Positions 7,012 through 14,036 of a stretch of 33,967 bases of DNA are shown piece by piece. This DNA is from Oscillospiraceae bacterium. GTDB taxonomy: Bacteria; Bacillota; Clostridia; Oscillospirales; Ruminococcaceae. The translations under genes were made by a program, and so were the position numbers. The first letter of the stretch is position 1. The number at the start of each line of letters is the position of its first letter. Location: contig JAQXNQ010000061.1 in the NCBI GenBank assembly GCA_029098085.1, forward strand, positions 1 to 33,967. The letters are read 5' to 3'. Below the pieces are notes generated by a model. That model did no database searches. It worked only from the letters and a program-made list of their open reading frames with translations, and was not told the DNA's origin.

Positions 7012-9405
7012 GTGAGCCAAAAAGATCCTACCATCGACGATATTCTCAGAGAACTGGAGCTGGCGGATTCCGCCCAGAGCGATAGCAGCCCCACGGGACT
7101 GCCGGATGTGGACGCTCTGGTGCAGGATCTGATCGAAGAGCGGCAGCAGCCCGGCATTGACCCCCATTCCGGAAAGGAACTGCCCACCCGGGTGTTCCTC
7201 CGCTCCAAAAAGAAACGCCCCCCTGCAGAGCCTGCCGCAGCGGAGCCGCTGGAAGCCCTGCTGTCCGAGCTGGGCGCCGCCCCGGCCGCTGATGCGCAGA
7301 AAGCGCCGCCCTCTGCGCCGTCCCCCGCTCCAAAAGTCCCTTCTCCGGATGAGGCACCCAAAGTGCAGACCCCGCCTGCCGCAAATCCCTCAAAACCCGA
7401 GCCGCCGGAGGCGGAGCCTTTTGAAAAAACGCCGCCTCCATCTGCACCGAAAGCTGCGCCGCCCAAAAAGCAAGCGCCTCCCTCCGAAGACGAGACCGCC
7501 TATATCACCGGCCCCATCTCCATCGATATCGACGCCATCCGTGCCGGAACCCCCACCCCCAAGCCCATCCCCGCTCAGAAGATCGAGCCGGAGGAGCAGT
7601 CTCCCCCGGAGGAGGATCCCGCCTCCGGAAAGCCCCAGACCGCCCCGCGGTCGGGCCGGAACCCCCTTGCCCCCTGCTTCCGGCGGGCAGCCGCCGGAAA
7701 GGATCCCAATCAGCCCGGCGAGCTGGAAGCCATCTTCCGCCGGATCAGTGCCTCGGCCCAGACAAGGGGATGGATTCTGCTGCTGCTCTTCGTCTTTTCG
7801 CTGGTGCTGGTGTTTCTGATGGATCAGAGCCGCCACGCCGAAGCCGGGTGGATTCCCTCCCGCTGGCTCATGGGCCTGCTGACCGGTCTGGGCATCGGCG
7901 CCGGAGCAGCTGCGCTGCCGGTCATTGGAAGCGGCCTTCTCTCCCTGTGCAAGCTGGAGGAAAACCGCGACACGCCGCCCGCTCTGGCCTGGCTCATCAC
8001 GCTGGCCCAGACCCTGACCCTGACCATCTGGCCGAAGGGCTTCATCCATCCGCACATTCACTGTTACCTGCCCCTGGGCATCCTGCTGCTGGCGGCCGCC
8101 TTTCTGGGACGGCTGCTGACAGCCCACGCCGGTCTCCGCAGCCTGCGCTTTCTCCATGGACAGGGGGACAAATACGTTCCCCATCTGGTGGAGGACAAGC
8201 GGCTCGCCTCCGAGTTGTCCCGGGGTCTTCCCAATGAAGGGGAGCCGCCCGCCGTCAACCGCCGTTCCGCCGCCATCACCGATCTGGCCGCCTCCGCGCT
8301 GGGCACCGATTCCAGCGACCGGATGAGCCGGGTTCTGGTGCTGATCGGTCTGTCTGCCGGTGCGGCGGCAGCGCTGATCGGCCTCATCTGCACCAGTCAG
8401 AAGCATTTCGCCGTCACGCTGTTTTCCGCTGTCAACCTTCTGTTTGCCTCCATCCCGCTGGTTTTGCTCACGGCCTCCCCCGTCTCCCGCACGGCCAGGC
8501 TGATGGAAAAACAGCGGGGCATGGTCAGCGGCGAAGCCGGAGCCGAACGCTACCGGCAGGCGGGCTCCGTCCTGCTCAGCGCTCCCCAGCTGATTCCCTC
8601 CGACTTCATCTCTCTGGCCGCCATCAAAACCTTTGAGGGCACCCGACTGGACGATGTGCTGGTGGATGCTGCCTCGGTGCTGCGGGAGACCGACAGCATC
8701 CTGACCGACCTGTTCACCAAAATCACCGGGCAGAAAAAAGAACTGCTCCGTCAGGCGGACAACGTGGAACTGGAGGAAGGCTGCGGCATCTCCGGCTGGG
8801 TCGACGGAAAGCGCATCCTCATCGGCAATCGGGCCATGATGGCCGCCTACGATGTCCGGATCCCCAGCAAGGAATACGAGCGGCGCTACACCTCCAAGGG
8901 TCACGATCTGGTCTATCTGGCCGCCTCGGGCGAACTGGCCGCCATTTTCGTGCTGACGCTCCATGTGCCGCTGCAGGTTTCGGAGGCGGTTCAGTCCCTG
9001 GCGGACAACGGCTTCGGCCTGATCGTACATTCGGTGGACAGCCTGCTGACACCGGAGCGTCTGGGCAGACTGTTCGATGTGGATCCCGCTCAGATCAAGG
9101 TGCTGCCCCACCGGCTGATTCCCTACGCCGGACGGCTGAGCAGCGACGTGCGGGCCAAGCAGGCCCTGGCTGTCAACGACGGCAGCATCAGCGGACTGAC
9201 CGGCTGCCTGATCGGCGCCCGGCAGCTGCGGTCCATGATCTCCCTGAACCGGGTGCTGGCCATTACCTCCATCGTGCTGGGCTGCATGCTGCTGCTGATC
9301 TTCTCGCTGCTGGACGCCATGCGCTACCTGTCCCCCCTGCTGCTCTGCGGCTATGCACTGACCTGGATGGTGCTTAGCTGGCTGCTGCAGAAATTCTTCC
9401 GCTGA
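7012..9405 (+). CDS. Degenerate P-type ATPase-like membrane protein with disordered N-terminus
   Basis: This 797-residue protein starts at GTG behind GGAAGGAGTGAGG. Residues 1-245 are proline-, alanine- and charge-rich and look disordered and cytosolic, with a conserved-looking patch TAYITGPISIDIDAI (163-176). About eight hydrophobic segments follow (near 253-270, 285-312, 325-340, 352-370, 441-460, 466-488, 747-768, 771-792). Residues 480-490 (SIPLVLLTASP) mimic the Pro-containing TM4 of P-type ATPases. Residues 586-612 (EEGCGISGWVDGKRILIGN) match the nucleotide-binding domain pattern. The phosphoacceptor DKTGT position reads SAPQL (523-527), no TGE loop is visible, TGDN reads SVDS (674-677), and GDGxND is reduced to NDGSIS. 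It is therefore probably non-catalytic. It is cotranscribed after rlmB, with the GNAT gene following. Its function is unknown. Confidence 0.75.
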   Translation: MSQKDPTIDDILRELELADSAQSDSSPTGLPDVDALVQDLIEERQQPGIDPHSGKELPTRVFLRSKKKRPPAEPAAAEPLEALLSELGAAPAADAQKAPPSAPSPAPKVPSPDEAPKVQTPPAANPSKPEPPEAEPFEKTPPPSAPKAAPPKKQAPPSEDETAYITGPISIDIDAIRAGTPTPKPIPAQKIEPEEQSPPEEDPASGKPQTAPRSGRNPLAPCFRRAAAGKDPNQPGELEAIFRRISASAQTRGWILLLLFVFSLVLVFLMDQSRHAEAGWIPSRWLMGLLTGLGIGAGAAALPVIGSGLLSLCKLEENRDTPPALAWLITLAQTLTLTIWPKGFIHPHIHCYLPLGILLLAAAFLGRLLTAHAGLRSLRFLHGQGDKYVPHLVEDKRLASELSRGLPNEGEPPAVNRRSAAITDLAASALGTDSSDRMSRVLVLIGLSAGAAAALIGLICTSQKHFAVTLFSAVNLLFASIPLVLLTASPVSRTARLMEKQRGMVSGEAGAERYRQAGSVLLSAPQLIPSDFISLAAIKTFEGTRLDDVLVDAASVLRETDSILTDLFTKITGQKKELLRQADNVELEEGCGISGWVDGKRILIGNRAMMAAYDVRIPSKEYERRYTSKGHDLVYLAASGELAAIFVLTLHVPLQVSEAVQSLADNGFGLIVHSVDSLLTPERLGRLFDVDPAQIKVLPHRLIPYAGRLSSDVRAKQALAVNDGSISGLTGCLIGARQLRSMISLNRVLAITSIVLGCMLLLIFSLLDAMRYLSPLLLCGYALTWMVLSWLLQKFFR

Positions 9406-9415
9406 AGGAGCTATT

Positions 9416-9973
9416 ATGTTTGACATCATCGAGCTTCCCGTCGAAGCCTGGAAGGGAACCTGTCTGCCCCTTTCCTACACAACCCGTCAGTATTACGATG
9501 TAGCCCTTTCCCGAAAGCCCGACGGCTTCTCTGTAGAGCTCACCCTGAAGGAGCTGGAAAAGCCCTACACCAGCTCGCCGGAGCAATACGACTTTCCTGA
9601 CCGGCTGTATGCCGACTGGTGGGAGGGCGCGCTGGCCCGGGGCGTCGTTCTGGACGGCAAGCTGATCGCCGCCATCGAAACCTGCCCCGAAAATTGGTCC
9701 AACCGGCTGCGGGTCACCGAGCTGTGGGTGGACACCCCCTATCAGAAGCAGGGGCTGGGTCACGCCCTGATGGAAACGGCCAAGCAGCAGGCCCTCCGGG
9801 AAAACCGCCGGGCTGTGATTCTGGAAACCCAATCCTGCAACGTCAATGCCATCGGCTTTTACCTGCACGAGGGCTTCACCCTCATCGGCCTGGACACCTG
9901 CTGCTACTCCAACCGGGACATCGAACGCAAAGAGGTGCGGCTGGAAATGGGCTGGTTCCCGGAGCAACCCTGA
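9416..9973 (+). CDS. GNAT-family N-acetyltransferase
   Basis: This 185-residue protein has a C-terminal GNAT fold. The acetyl-CoA motif A is VTELWVDTPYQKQGLGHAL, with the Q/RxxGxG/A loop as QKQGLG. The later NVNAIGFYLHEGF motif is typical of the family. The N-terminal 80 residues are family-variable. The ATG lies 5 bases after GAAGGAG, which overlaps the stop of the upstream membrane protein gene, so translation is likely coupled. The substrate cannot be told from sequence. Confidence 0.88.
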   Translation: MFDIIELPVEAWKGTCLPLSYTTRQYYDVALSRKPDGFSVELTLKELEKPYTSSPEQYDFPDRLYADWWEGALARGVVLDGKLIAAIETCPENWSNRLRVTELWVDTPYQKQGLGHALMETAKQQALRENRRAVILETQSCNVNAIGFYLHEGFTLIGLDTCCYSNRDIERKEVRLEMGWFPEQP

Positions 9974-9990
9974 CAGAAAAATAAAAGAGA

Positions 9991-10032
9991 GGCCGGATAC
10001 CCCGCACGCTGGTGCGCCGTATCCGGCCTTTT
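9991..10032. terminator. Bidirectional terminator between convergent genes
   Basis: GGCCGGATAC (9991-10000) pairs with GTATCCGGCC (10019-10028), with an inner GCAC/GTGC stem. TTTTC follows on the plus strand and an A-rich tract (9976-9987) precedes it, so it can end both the GNAT transcript and the minus-strand YlmC transcript. Confidence 0.85.
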
Positions 10033-10043
10033 CTATTCCTTGA

Positions 10044-10388
10044 TCATACAGAGCAGCTCCGCCCATGGGTCGAATCCGCCGCCTTCCAGGCAGCGGACAG
10101 GGCGCGCAGCCATTTCCGTGCCCGGTTCTCTGGACGGGGCTTGGGCAGAGCCTCGGTCATCCGCACCAGAATGGCATCCTCGCCGATGACCTCAATGTTC
10201 TGCCAGGGGATGGTCAGATCCGGTTCCCGCCCCAGCAGGCCAAACCACCGCAGCCGTCCGCAGACCACCAGCGCCCGCACAGAGGCCGTATCCAGATCCA
10301 CCAGCAGATGATCCGCATAGCCGATCCGGCTGCCGTCCTTCAGACTGAGAATTTCCTTCCGCTCCAGCTCTCCGGACCGAACCTCCAT
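10044..10388 (-). CDS. YlmC/YmxH-like PRC-barrel protein
   Basis: This 114-residue protein opens MEVRSGELERKEILSLKDG, followed by GYADHLLVDLDTASVRALVV and later IPWQNIEVIGEDAILVRM. That is the pattern of the small YlmC/YmxH family with a PRC-barrel fold, commonly linked to sporulation in Firmicutes. The C-terminal 35 residues (PRPENRARKWLRAL onward) form a basic extension beyond the usual length of about 85. I chose the ATG at 10388, preceded by GAAGGGGGAAG. It is the last gene of the minus-strand operon, 38 bases after the pseudouridine synthase stop. Function beyond the family name is not known to me. Confidence 0.75.
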   Translation of the reverse strand: MEVRSGELERKEILSLKDGSRIGYADHLLVDLDTASVRALVVCGRLRWFGLLGREPDLTIPWQNIEVIGEDAILVRMTEALPKPRPENRARKWLRALSAAWKAADSTHGRSCSV

Positions 10389-10426
10389 ACCGCTTCCCCC
10401 TTCGCGCCGCATTCCTGCAACACAGT

Positions 10427-11389
10427 TTATTCTGTCAGCGCAGCCGGTATGCCATCCCGGGCAAACCAGACGTCCTCCACCTGAAACACCCGGCCGTTCA
10501 GATAGGACAGAAGGCATTCCTCCCGGAAATCAAAGACCAGCTTGTAAGAATAGAGAGCCTGACAGTCAAAGCCCAGGGCCTTTTCCTTCTGATTTTTGCC
10601 ATACTTGCCGTCTCCCACCAGCGGGCAGCCGATATAGGCCATGTGGGCCCGGATCTGGTGGGTGCGGCCGGTCTTCAGATCCACCTCCACCAGCGAGTAT
10701 TTCCCATTGGTGGTCAGCACCCGGTAACGGGTGATCATGGTGCGGGCGCCGGGGCGGGGTTTGTCGAAGATCACGGCCCGGTTTTCTTTCTCGTCCTTCA
10801 TATGATAGTGGGTCAGGGTGGCCTCCCGGGGACGGGGACAGCCCTTGACCAGACAGAGATAGTACTTGTGCAGCTCCCGATTTTTGATGCAGTCGTTGAG
10901 CAGCCGCAGGGCGGGGGCGTTCTTGGCCACGATGACGATGCCGCCGGTGTTGCGGTCGATGCGGTTGCAGAGGGCGGGCGCAAAGGAAGCCTCCGCATCG
11001 GGGTCATACTCCCCCTTGTCGTAGAGATAGTGCTGCACCCGGTTGATCAGGGTGTCCACCGTCTCTCCCTCGTCCTCGTGGACGATCAGACCCTGAGGCT
11101 TATCGCAGAGCAGGATGTTTTCGTCCTCGTACACGACCTTCACCTGTCCGCTGGCCTGCAGAAAGGCGGGGCGCTCCTGCGCCTCAAAGAATTCGTCGCC
11201 GATATACAGCGTCACCCGGTCGCCGGGCTGCAGGCGAGTGCTGATCTCGCTCCGCTTGCCGTTGACCTTGATCCGCTTGAGCCGAAGATACTTGTACATC
11301 AGGCTCTTGGGCAGGGCACGGACCGCCTTCTGCAGGAACTTGTCCAGACGCTGCCCGGCGTCGTTTTCGTTGATCACAAATTCTCTCAC
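10427..11389 (-). CDS. RluC/RluD-family pseudouridine synthase
   Basis: This 320-residue protein has an N-terminal S4 RNA-binding domain (residues about 12-75: RLDKFLQKAVRALPKSLMYK) followed by the pseudouridine synthase core. The catalytic Asp lies in the motif NRIDRNTGG, a variant of HRLDxxTSG with Asn for His. LVEVDLKTGRTHQIRAHMA and GCPLVGDGKYG are the other signature motifs. It is expected to isomerise uridines in rRNA or tRNA; the position is not predictable. The start is GTG at 11389, overlapping the stop of the small upstream gene as GTGA, with GGAGG 10 bases upstream inside that gene. Confidence 0.92.
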   Translation of the reverse strand: MREFVINENDAGQRLDKFLQKAVRALPKSLMYKYLRLKRIKVNGKRSEISTRLQPGDRVTLYIGDEFFEAQERPAFLQASGQVKVVYEDENILLCDKPQGLIVHEDEGETVDTLINRVQHYLYDKGEYDPDAEASFAPALCNRIDRNTGGIVIVAKNAPALRLLNDCIKNRELHKYYLCLVKGCPRPREATLTHYHMKDEKENRAVIFDKPRPGARTMITRYRVLTTNGKYSLVEVDLKTGRTHQIRAHMAYIGCPLVGDGKYGKNQKEKALGFDCQALYSYKLVFDFREECLLSYLNGRVFQVEDVWFARDGIPAALTE

Positions 11390-11595
11390 AGCTCAAAATC
11401 CTCCGGGCGGTATTTGGGCAGCAGCCGGACGCCCCGGGGCCTGCGCTTCAGCGGAGCGTACTGGAACCGCCGGCAGGAATAATAGGGGGATACCACGCCG
11501 TTTTTGGGGCAGAAAACCATCTGACCGTCCTGATCCGGCCGTCCCAGCTCACAATAGCTGCAGGCGGGCTCAACATTTTTTCCGAAAAGCTTCAT
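11386..11595 (-). CDS. Small cysteine-rich (zinc-ribbon-like) protein
   Basis: This 69-residue protein begins MKLFGKNVEPACSYCELG and contains a second Cys pair in FCPKNGVVSPYYSCRRF. The CxxC plus two later cysteines suggest a zinc-binding ribbon. The C-terminus is basic (APLKRRPRGVRLLPKYRP). AGGAG lies 10 bases before the ATG. Its stop overlaps the GTG of the pseudouridine synthase by four bases, so the two are probably translated together. It may be an RNA-binding partner or merely a conserved neighbour. No name recognised. Confidence 0.8.
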   Translation of the reverse strand: MKLFGKNVEPACSYCELGRPDQDGQMVFCPKNGVVSPYYSCRRFQYAPLKRRPRGVRLLPKYRPEDFEL

Positions 11596-11615
11596 CGTCT
11601 GTCTCCTGAAAAGTT

Positions 11616-12524
11616 TTATGCATCGTCCACGGTGGGCTCCAACAGGGTCAGGGTGCCGGCTCCGGCATCCAGCCTTGCCCGGATGCCGATGGGCAGAATG
11701 CCCGACCGCAGGCCGTGACCGTAATCCTCGCACCGCACCACCGGAATGTTCCAGCGCTGGCCCACCCGGCGCAGAATGTCGTCAACCAACGGCTGGGGCT
11801 CATCATCGTAATAGCCCCAGAGGAGGCCTTTTACCTGCCGGAAGAGTCCGCTCTGCTCGATGTGGCTGAGCCACTTGCTGACGGCGGCAGGCTTGTTCAG
11901 ATGAATCATATCCTCCAGAAAGAGGATGCAGGGTTCGTCCGGCATGCGATACCAGGCACCGCCCAGCATGGCGGCGAAGTTCATCAGATACCCGCCGGTC
12001 AGAACGCCCTCACAGCTGCCCGGGCAGAGGGACACCCACTCGCTCCCCTTCGGAAAGGTGTAGGGCGCGCCGCTGCAGACCGCCGCGTCAAAATGCCGCC
12101 GGTTGAAATCGCCGGGCTGGATAAAGCTCCGGGGTGACTGGCCATAATAGGTACAGATGCCGCAGCGGGAGGACACGGCCTCCAGAATGGTGGTGCCGTC
12201 GCTGTAGCTGAGCAGGAGCTTCGGATCCGCCGCCAGGGCATCGTAGTCGATCAGCGGCAGGAGCTCGTTGCCCACCTCGCCGCCGCCGAACAGAATCATC
12301 CGTACCCCGGGATCGCGGATCATGGCGTTGAAATCCGCCGCCCGCTCCTCAGCCGAAGCGGCAAAGCCCCAGCTGTTCCGAAACAGGTTCTCCCCCAGCT
12401 TCACCTGAAAGCCGGCGGCCTCCAGCACCCGGACGGCCCGGGTGATTTTTTCCTCTTCAGCGGCATAGCAGGGGGCGACGATGCCGATCTGGTCACCGGC
12501 ACGCAGTCTGCAGGGCTTTTTCAT
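11616..12524 (-). CDS. LD-carboxypeptidase, peptidase family S66
   Basis: This 302-residue protein is a serine peptidase of the LdcA/MccF family. The nucleophile Ser is S108 in LLSYSDGTT, the Glu is likely E204 in LFLEDM, and the His is H270 in EDYGHG. EGVLTGGYL (172-180) is a further family motif. No signal peptide is seen, so it is cytoplasmic. Members trim the D-Ala from tetrapeptides in peptidoglycan recycling, while MccF relatives cleave microcin C-like peptide-nucleotides; either is possible. It follows ylbJ and has its own strong promoter (12557-12585), so it need not depend on sporulation. Confidence 0.9.
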   Translation of the reverse strand: MKKPCRLRAGDQIGIVAPCYAAEEEKITRAVRVLEAAGFQVKLGENLFRNSWGFAASAEERAADFNAMIRDPGVRMILFGGGEVGNELLPLIDYDALAADPKLLLSYSDGTTILEAVSSRCGICTYYGQSPRSFIQPGDFNRRHFDAAVCSGAPYTFPKGSEWVSLCPGSCEGVLTGGYLMNFAAMLGGAWYRMPDEPCILFLEDMIHLNKPAAVSKWLSHIEQSGLFRQVKGLLWGYYDDEPQPLVDDILRRVGQRWNIPVVRCEDYGHGLRSGILPIGIRARLDAGAGTLTLLEPTVDDA

Positions 12525-12556
12525 GGGTGCATTCTCCCTTTCAGATGTTTGCTTTT

Positions 12557-12585
12557 ATTATAGCACGCTCTTTTCTTCCCTGCAA
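12557..12585 (-). promoter_or_regulatory. Sigma-A promoter for the S66 peptidase sub-operon
   Basis: On the minus strand TTGCAG (12580-12585), 17 bases, TATAAT (12557-12562) with a TGC extension. The -10 overlaps the ylbJ stop codon. It separates vegetative genes (peptidase, zinc-ribbon protein, pseudouridine synthase, YlmC-like) from yqfC-ylbJ. Confidence 0.75.
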
Positions 12586-13613
12586 GGCTTCTTCCCGCTC
12601 TGAGGCAAGGTCAACGGCAGCATCAGGCAGAGCATCACCAGACAGACCGCCGCCGTCACCGAGCCGCTGCCGTTTTGGGGAAGCGGCTGGGAAAAGCTGG
12701 AGAAAACCTCCGCCGGAATGCGGCAGAAGCGCACCGAAACCAGGGTAAACAGCAGGCTGAAAAAGCAGTGGGGCAGCCGGAACAGCAGAAATGCTCCCAG
12801 CCGCACGCCGGTTCCCCGCAGAAAGCAGCCCAGCTGCATCCAGACGCAGACCCCGCCCAAAGAGGTGTAGATGGTGGACAGAATCAGCGCCTGCCGGAAG
12901 GAAATGCCCTTCAGGCCGCCGCAGCCCACCGTCACCTCCAGCAGTCCTGACAGCACCCTGCCGCCCGGCAGCAGCTCCGCAAAGGTCTGCACGGCGGAAA
13001 AGAGCAGTACAAAGCAGCAGATGGCGAAAACGGCCCGGCCTGCGCCGGTCACCGACCGGACAAAGCAGGCGGCATAGTCCTGTTCTCCGGCGAAGGGATC
13101 CCCCTCCGCCCTGTCGCAGGGCATCAGAAAGCCGGCCAGCACGCCGGTCACCACCATGGCCGCCGTCTGACAAAGCCAGAGCAGCAATCCCATCCGGGCA
13201 CTGCCGAACACCGCCGCGCCCACCGCCCCGGTCAGGAAGGACGGCGAGCAGCAGACGCAGCTGCACAGCAGCTTTTCGCCGGTCCTGGGCCCCAGCCTCC
13301 CCTGCCGCACCAGATTGCCCACCATCCGCGCGCCGGCAGGATACCCGCCCACGAGGCTCACCGCCAGAACCGGCGCCGTCTCCCCCGGCAGCTGAAACAG
13401 CCGGCAGACCAGCCGGAAGGGCCACAGCAGCGCCGGGGCCAGGTCGGCCGAGGACAGAAAGTCCGCCAGAATCATAAACACAAACAGCGATGGGATCACC
13501 GACTCCAGACAGAGCCGCATCCCCGCCCTGACCCCCTGCAGAACCCGGTCGCTTTCCCACAGAAGGAGAAACGCAGCGGCTGCAGCCCCGCCGGATACCA
13601 TCCATTTTTTCAC
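12558..13613 (-). CDS. ylbJ: YlbJ-like sporulation integral membrane protein
   Basis: This 351-residue polytopic protein starts at GTG behind AGGAGGGCATCT. Hydrophobic segments cover most of it. MRLCLESVIPSLFVFMILADF (near 33-53), VSLVGGYPAGARMVGNLV and CSPSFLTGAVGAAVF are the nucleoside-recognition/gate-domain style motifs of YlbJ. YlbJ is needed for spore formation in Bacillus and is made in the mother cell; its transported substrate is unknown. The ribosome site overlaps the stop of the upstream yqfC-like gene, so the two are coupled. A second long open frame overlapping this region lacks membrane character and was discarded. Confidence 0.85.
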   Translation of the reverse strand: MKKWMVSGGAAAAAFLLLWESDRVLQGVRAGMRLCLESVIPSLFVFMILADFLSSADLAPALLWPFRLVCRLFQLPGETAPVLAVSLVGGYPAGARMVGNLVRQGRLGPRTGEKLLCSCVCCSPSFLTGAVGAAVFGSARMGLLLWLCQTAAMVVTGVLAGFLMPCDRAEGDPFAGEQDYAACFVRSVTGAGRAVFAICCFVLLFSAVQTFAELLPGGRVLSGLLEVTVGCGGLKGISFRQALILSTIYTSLGGVCVWMQLGCFLRGTGVRLGAFLLFRLPHCFFSLLFTLVSVRFCRIPAEVFSSFSQPLPQNGSGSVTAAVCLVMLCLMLPLTLPQSGKKPCREEKSVL

Positions 13614-13623
13614 AGATGCCCTC

Positions 13624-13917
13624 CTATCCGAATTCGACAGAGGTGAAGCTTCCCCGCACCAGCAGCCGTCCGTCCCGGTATTCCTCCACCCGGATGTCCC
13701 TGCCGAAAACCGTCACCGGCACCTTTCCCGCCGTGAAGCGGATGTAGCCCTCTCCGAAATCCAGCACGCCGCCGCACCGCTCCAGATAAAGGGTATGGCT
13801 GCCCCACAGCTGCAGCGGCGGCTGCAGTCCCAGCTCCAGCTCATCCAGAAAGGCCGCTGTCCTTGAAAACGCCTTCCGATCCGGCTTTTCCCGCGGTTTT
13901 CGATGTCGCTCTCTCAA
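13624..13917 (-). CDS. yqfC: YqfC-like sporulation protein
   Basis: This 97-residue protein has a basic N-terminus, then LQLWGSHTLYLERCGGVLDFGEG and IRFTAGKVPVTVFGRDIRVEEY with a final RLLVRGSFTSVEF. The pattern of short beta-strands matches the YqfC/YabP family, which works with YqfD in endospore formation. The start is TTG at 13917, eight bases after AAGGAAGG. In most Firmicutes yqfC lies directly upstream of yqfD on the same strand. Here it is divergent from yqfD and leads the ylbJ operon. The YqfC assignment rests on pattern and neighbourhood, not on a search. Confidence 0.7.
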   Translation of the reverse strand: MRERHRKPREKPDRKAFSRTAAFLDELELGLQPPLQLWGSHTLYLERCGGVLDFGEGYIRFTAGKVPVTVFGRDIRVEEYRDGRLLVRGSFTSVEFG

Positions 13918-13970
13918 ACCGTCCGCCTTCCTTTCCGCCCTGCGGCAATTGCACGGCTTCCCGTTCTTCT

Positions 13971-14004
13971 GGCATTATATTCCTTTGTTCCGCTTCATAT
14001 ACAT
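13971..14004. promoter_or_regulatory. Possible sporulation-type divergent promoter region
   Basis: Between yqfC and yqfD the only AT-rich patch reads GGCATTATATTCC then CATATACAT. On the minus strand AATATAAT resembles the sigma-E -10 (CATACAAT, 6 of 8). On the plus strand TATACAT is a weaker match. No good sigma-A -35 is present for either direction. Tentative. Confidence 0.3.
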
Positions 14005-14036
14005 GGGACATGAGAAGCGGGAAAGGAAGGATGACC

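Noticed and set aside
12541..13605. Minus-strand frame of 354 codons overlapping ylbJ
   Set aside because: Frame-shifted shadow; composition is Gly/Arg/Ala-rich with no membrane segments, whereas the adjacent frame gives a clean YlbJ-like protein with a ribosome site.
12558..13613. Possible frameshift or pseudogene in ylbJ
   Set aside because: The frame is intact from GTG to stop with normal length and membrane profile.
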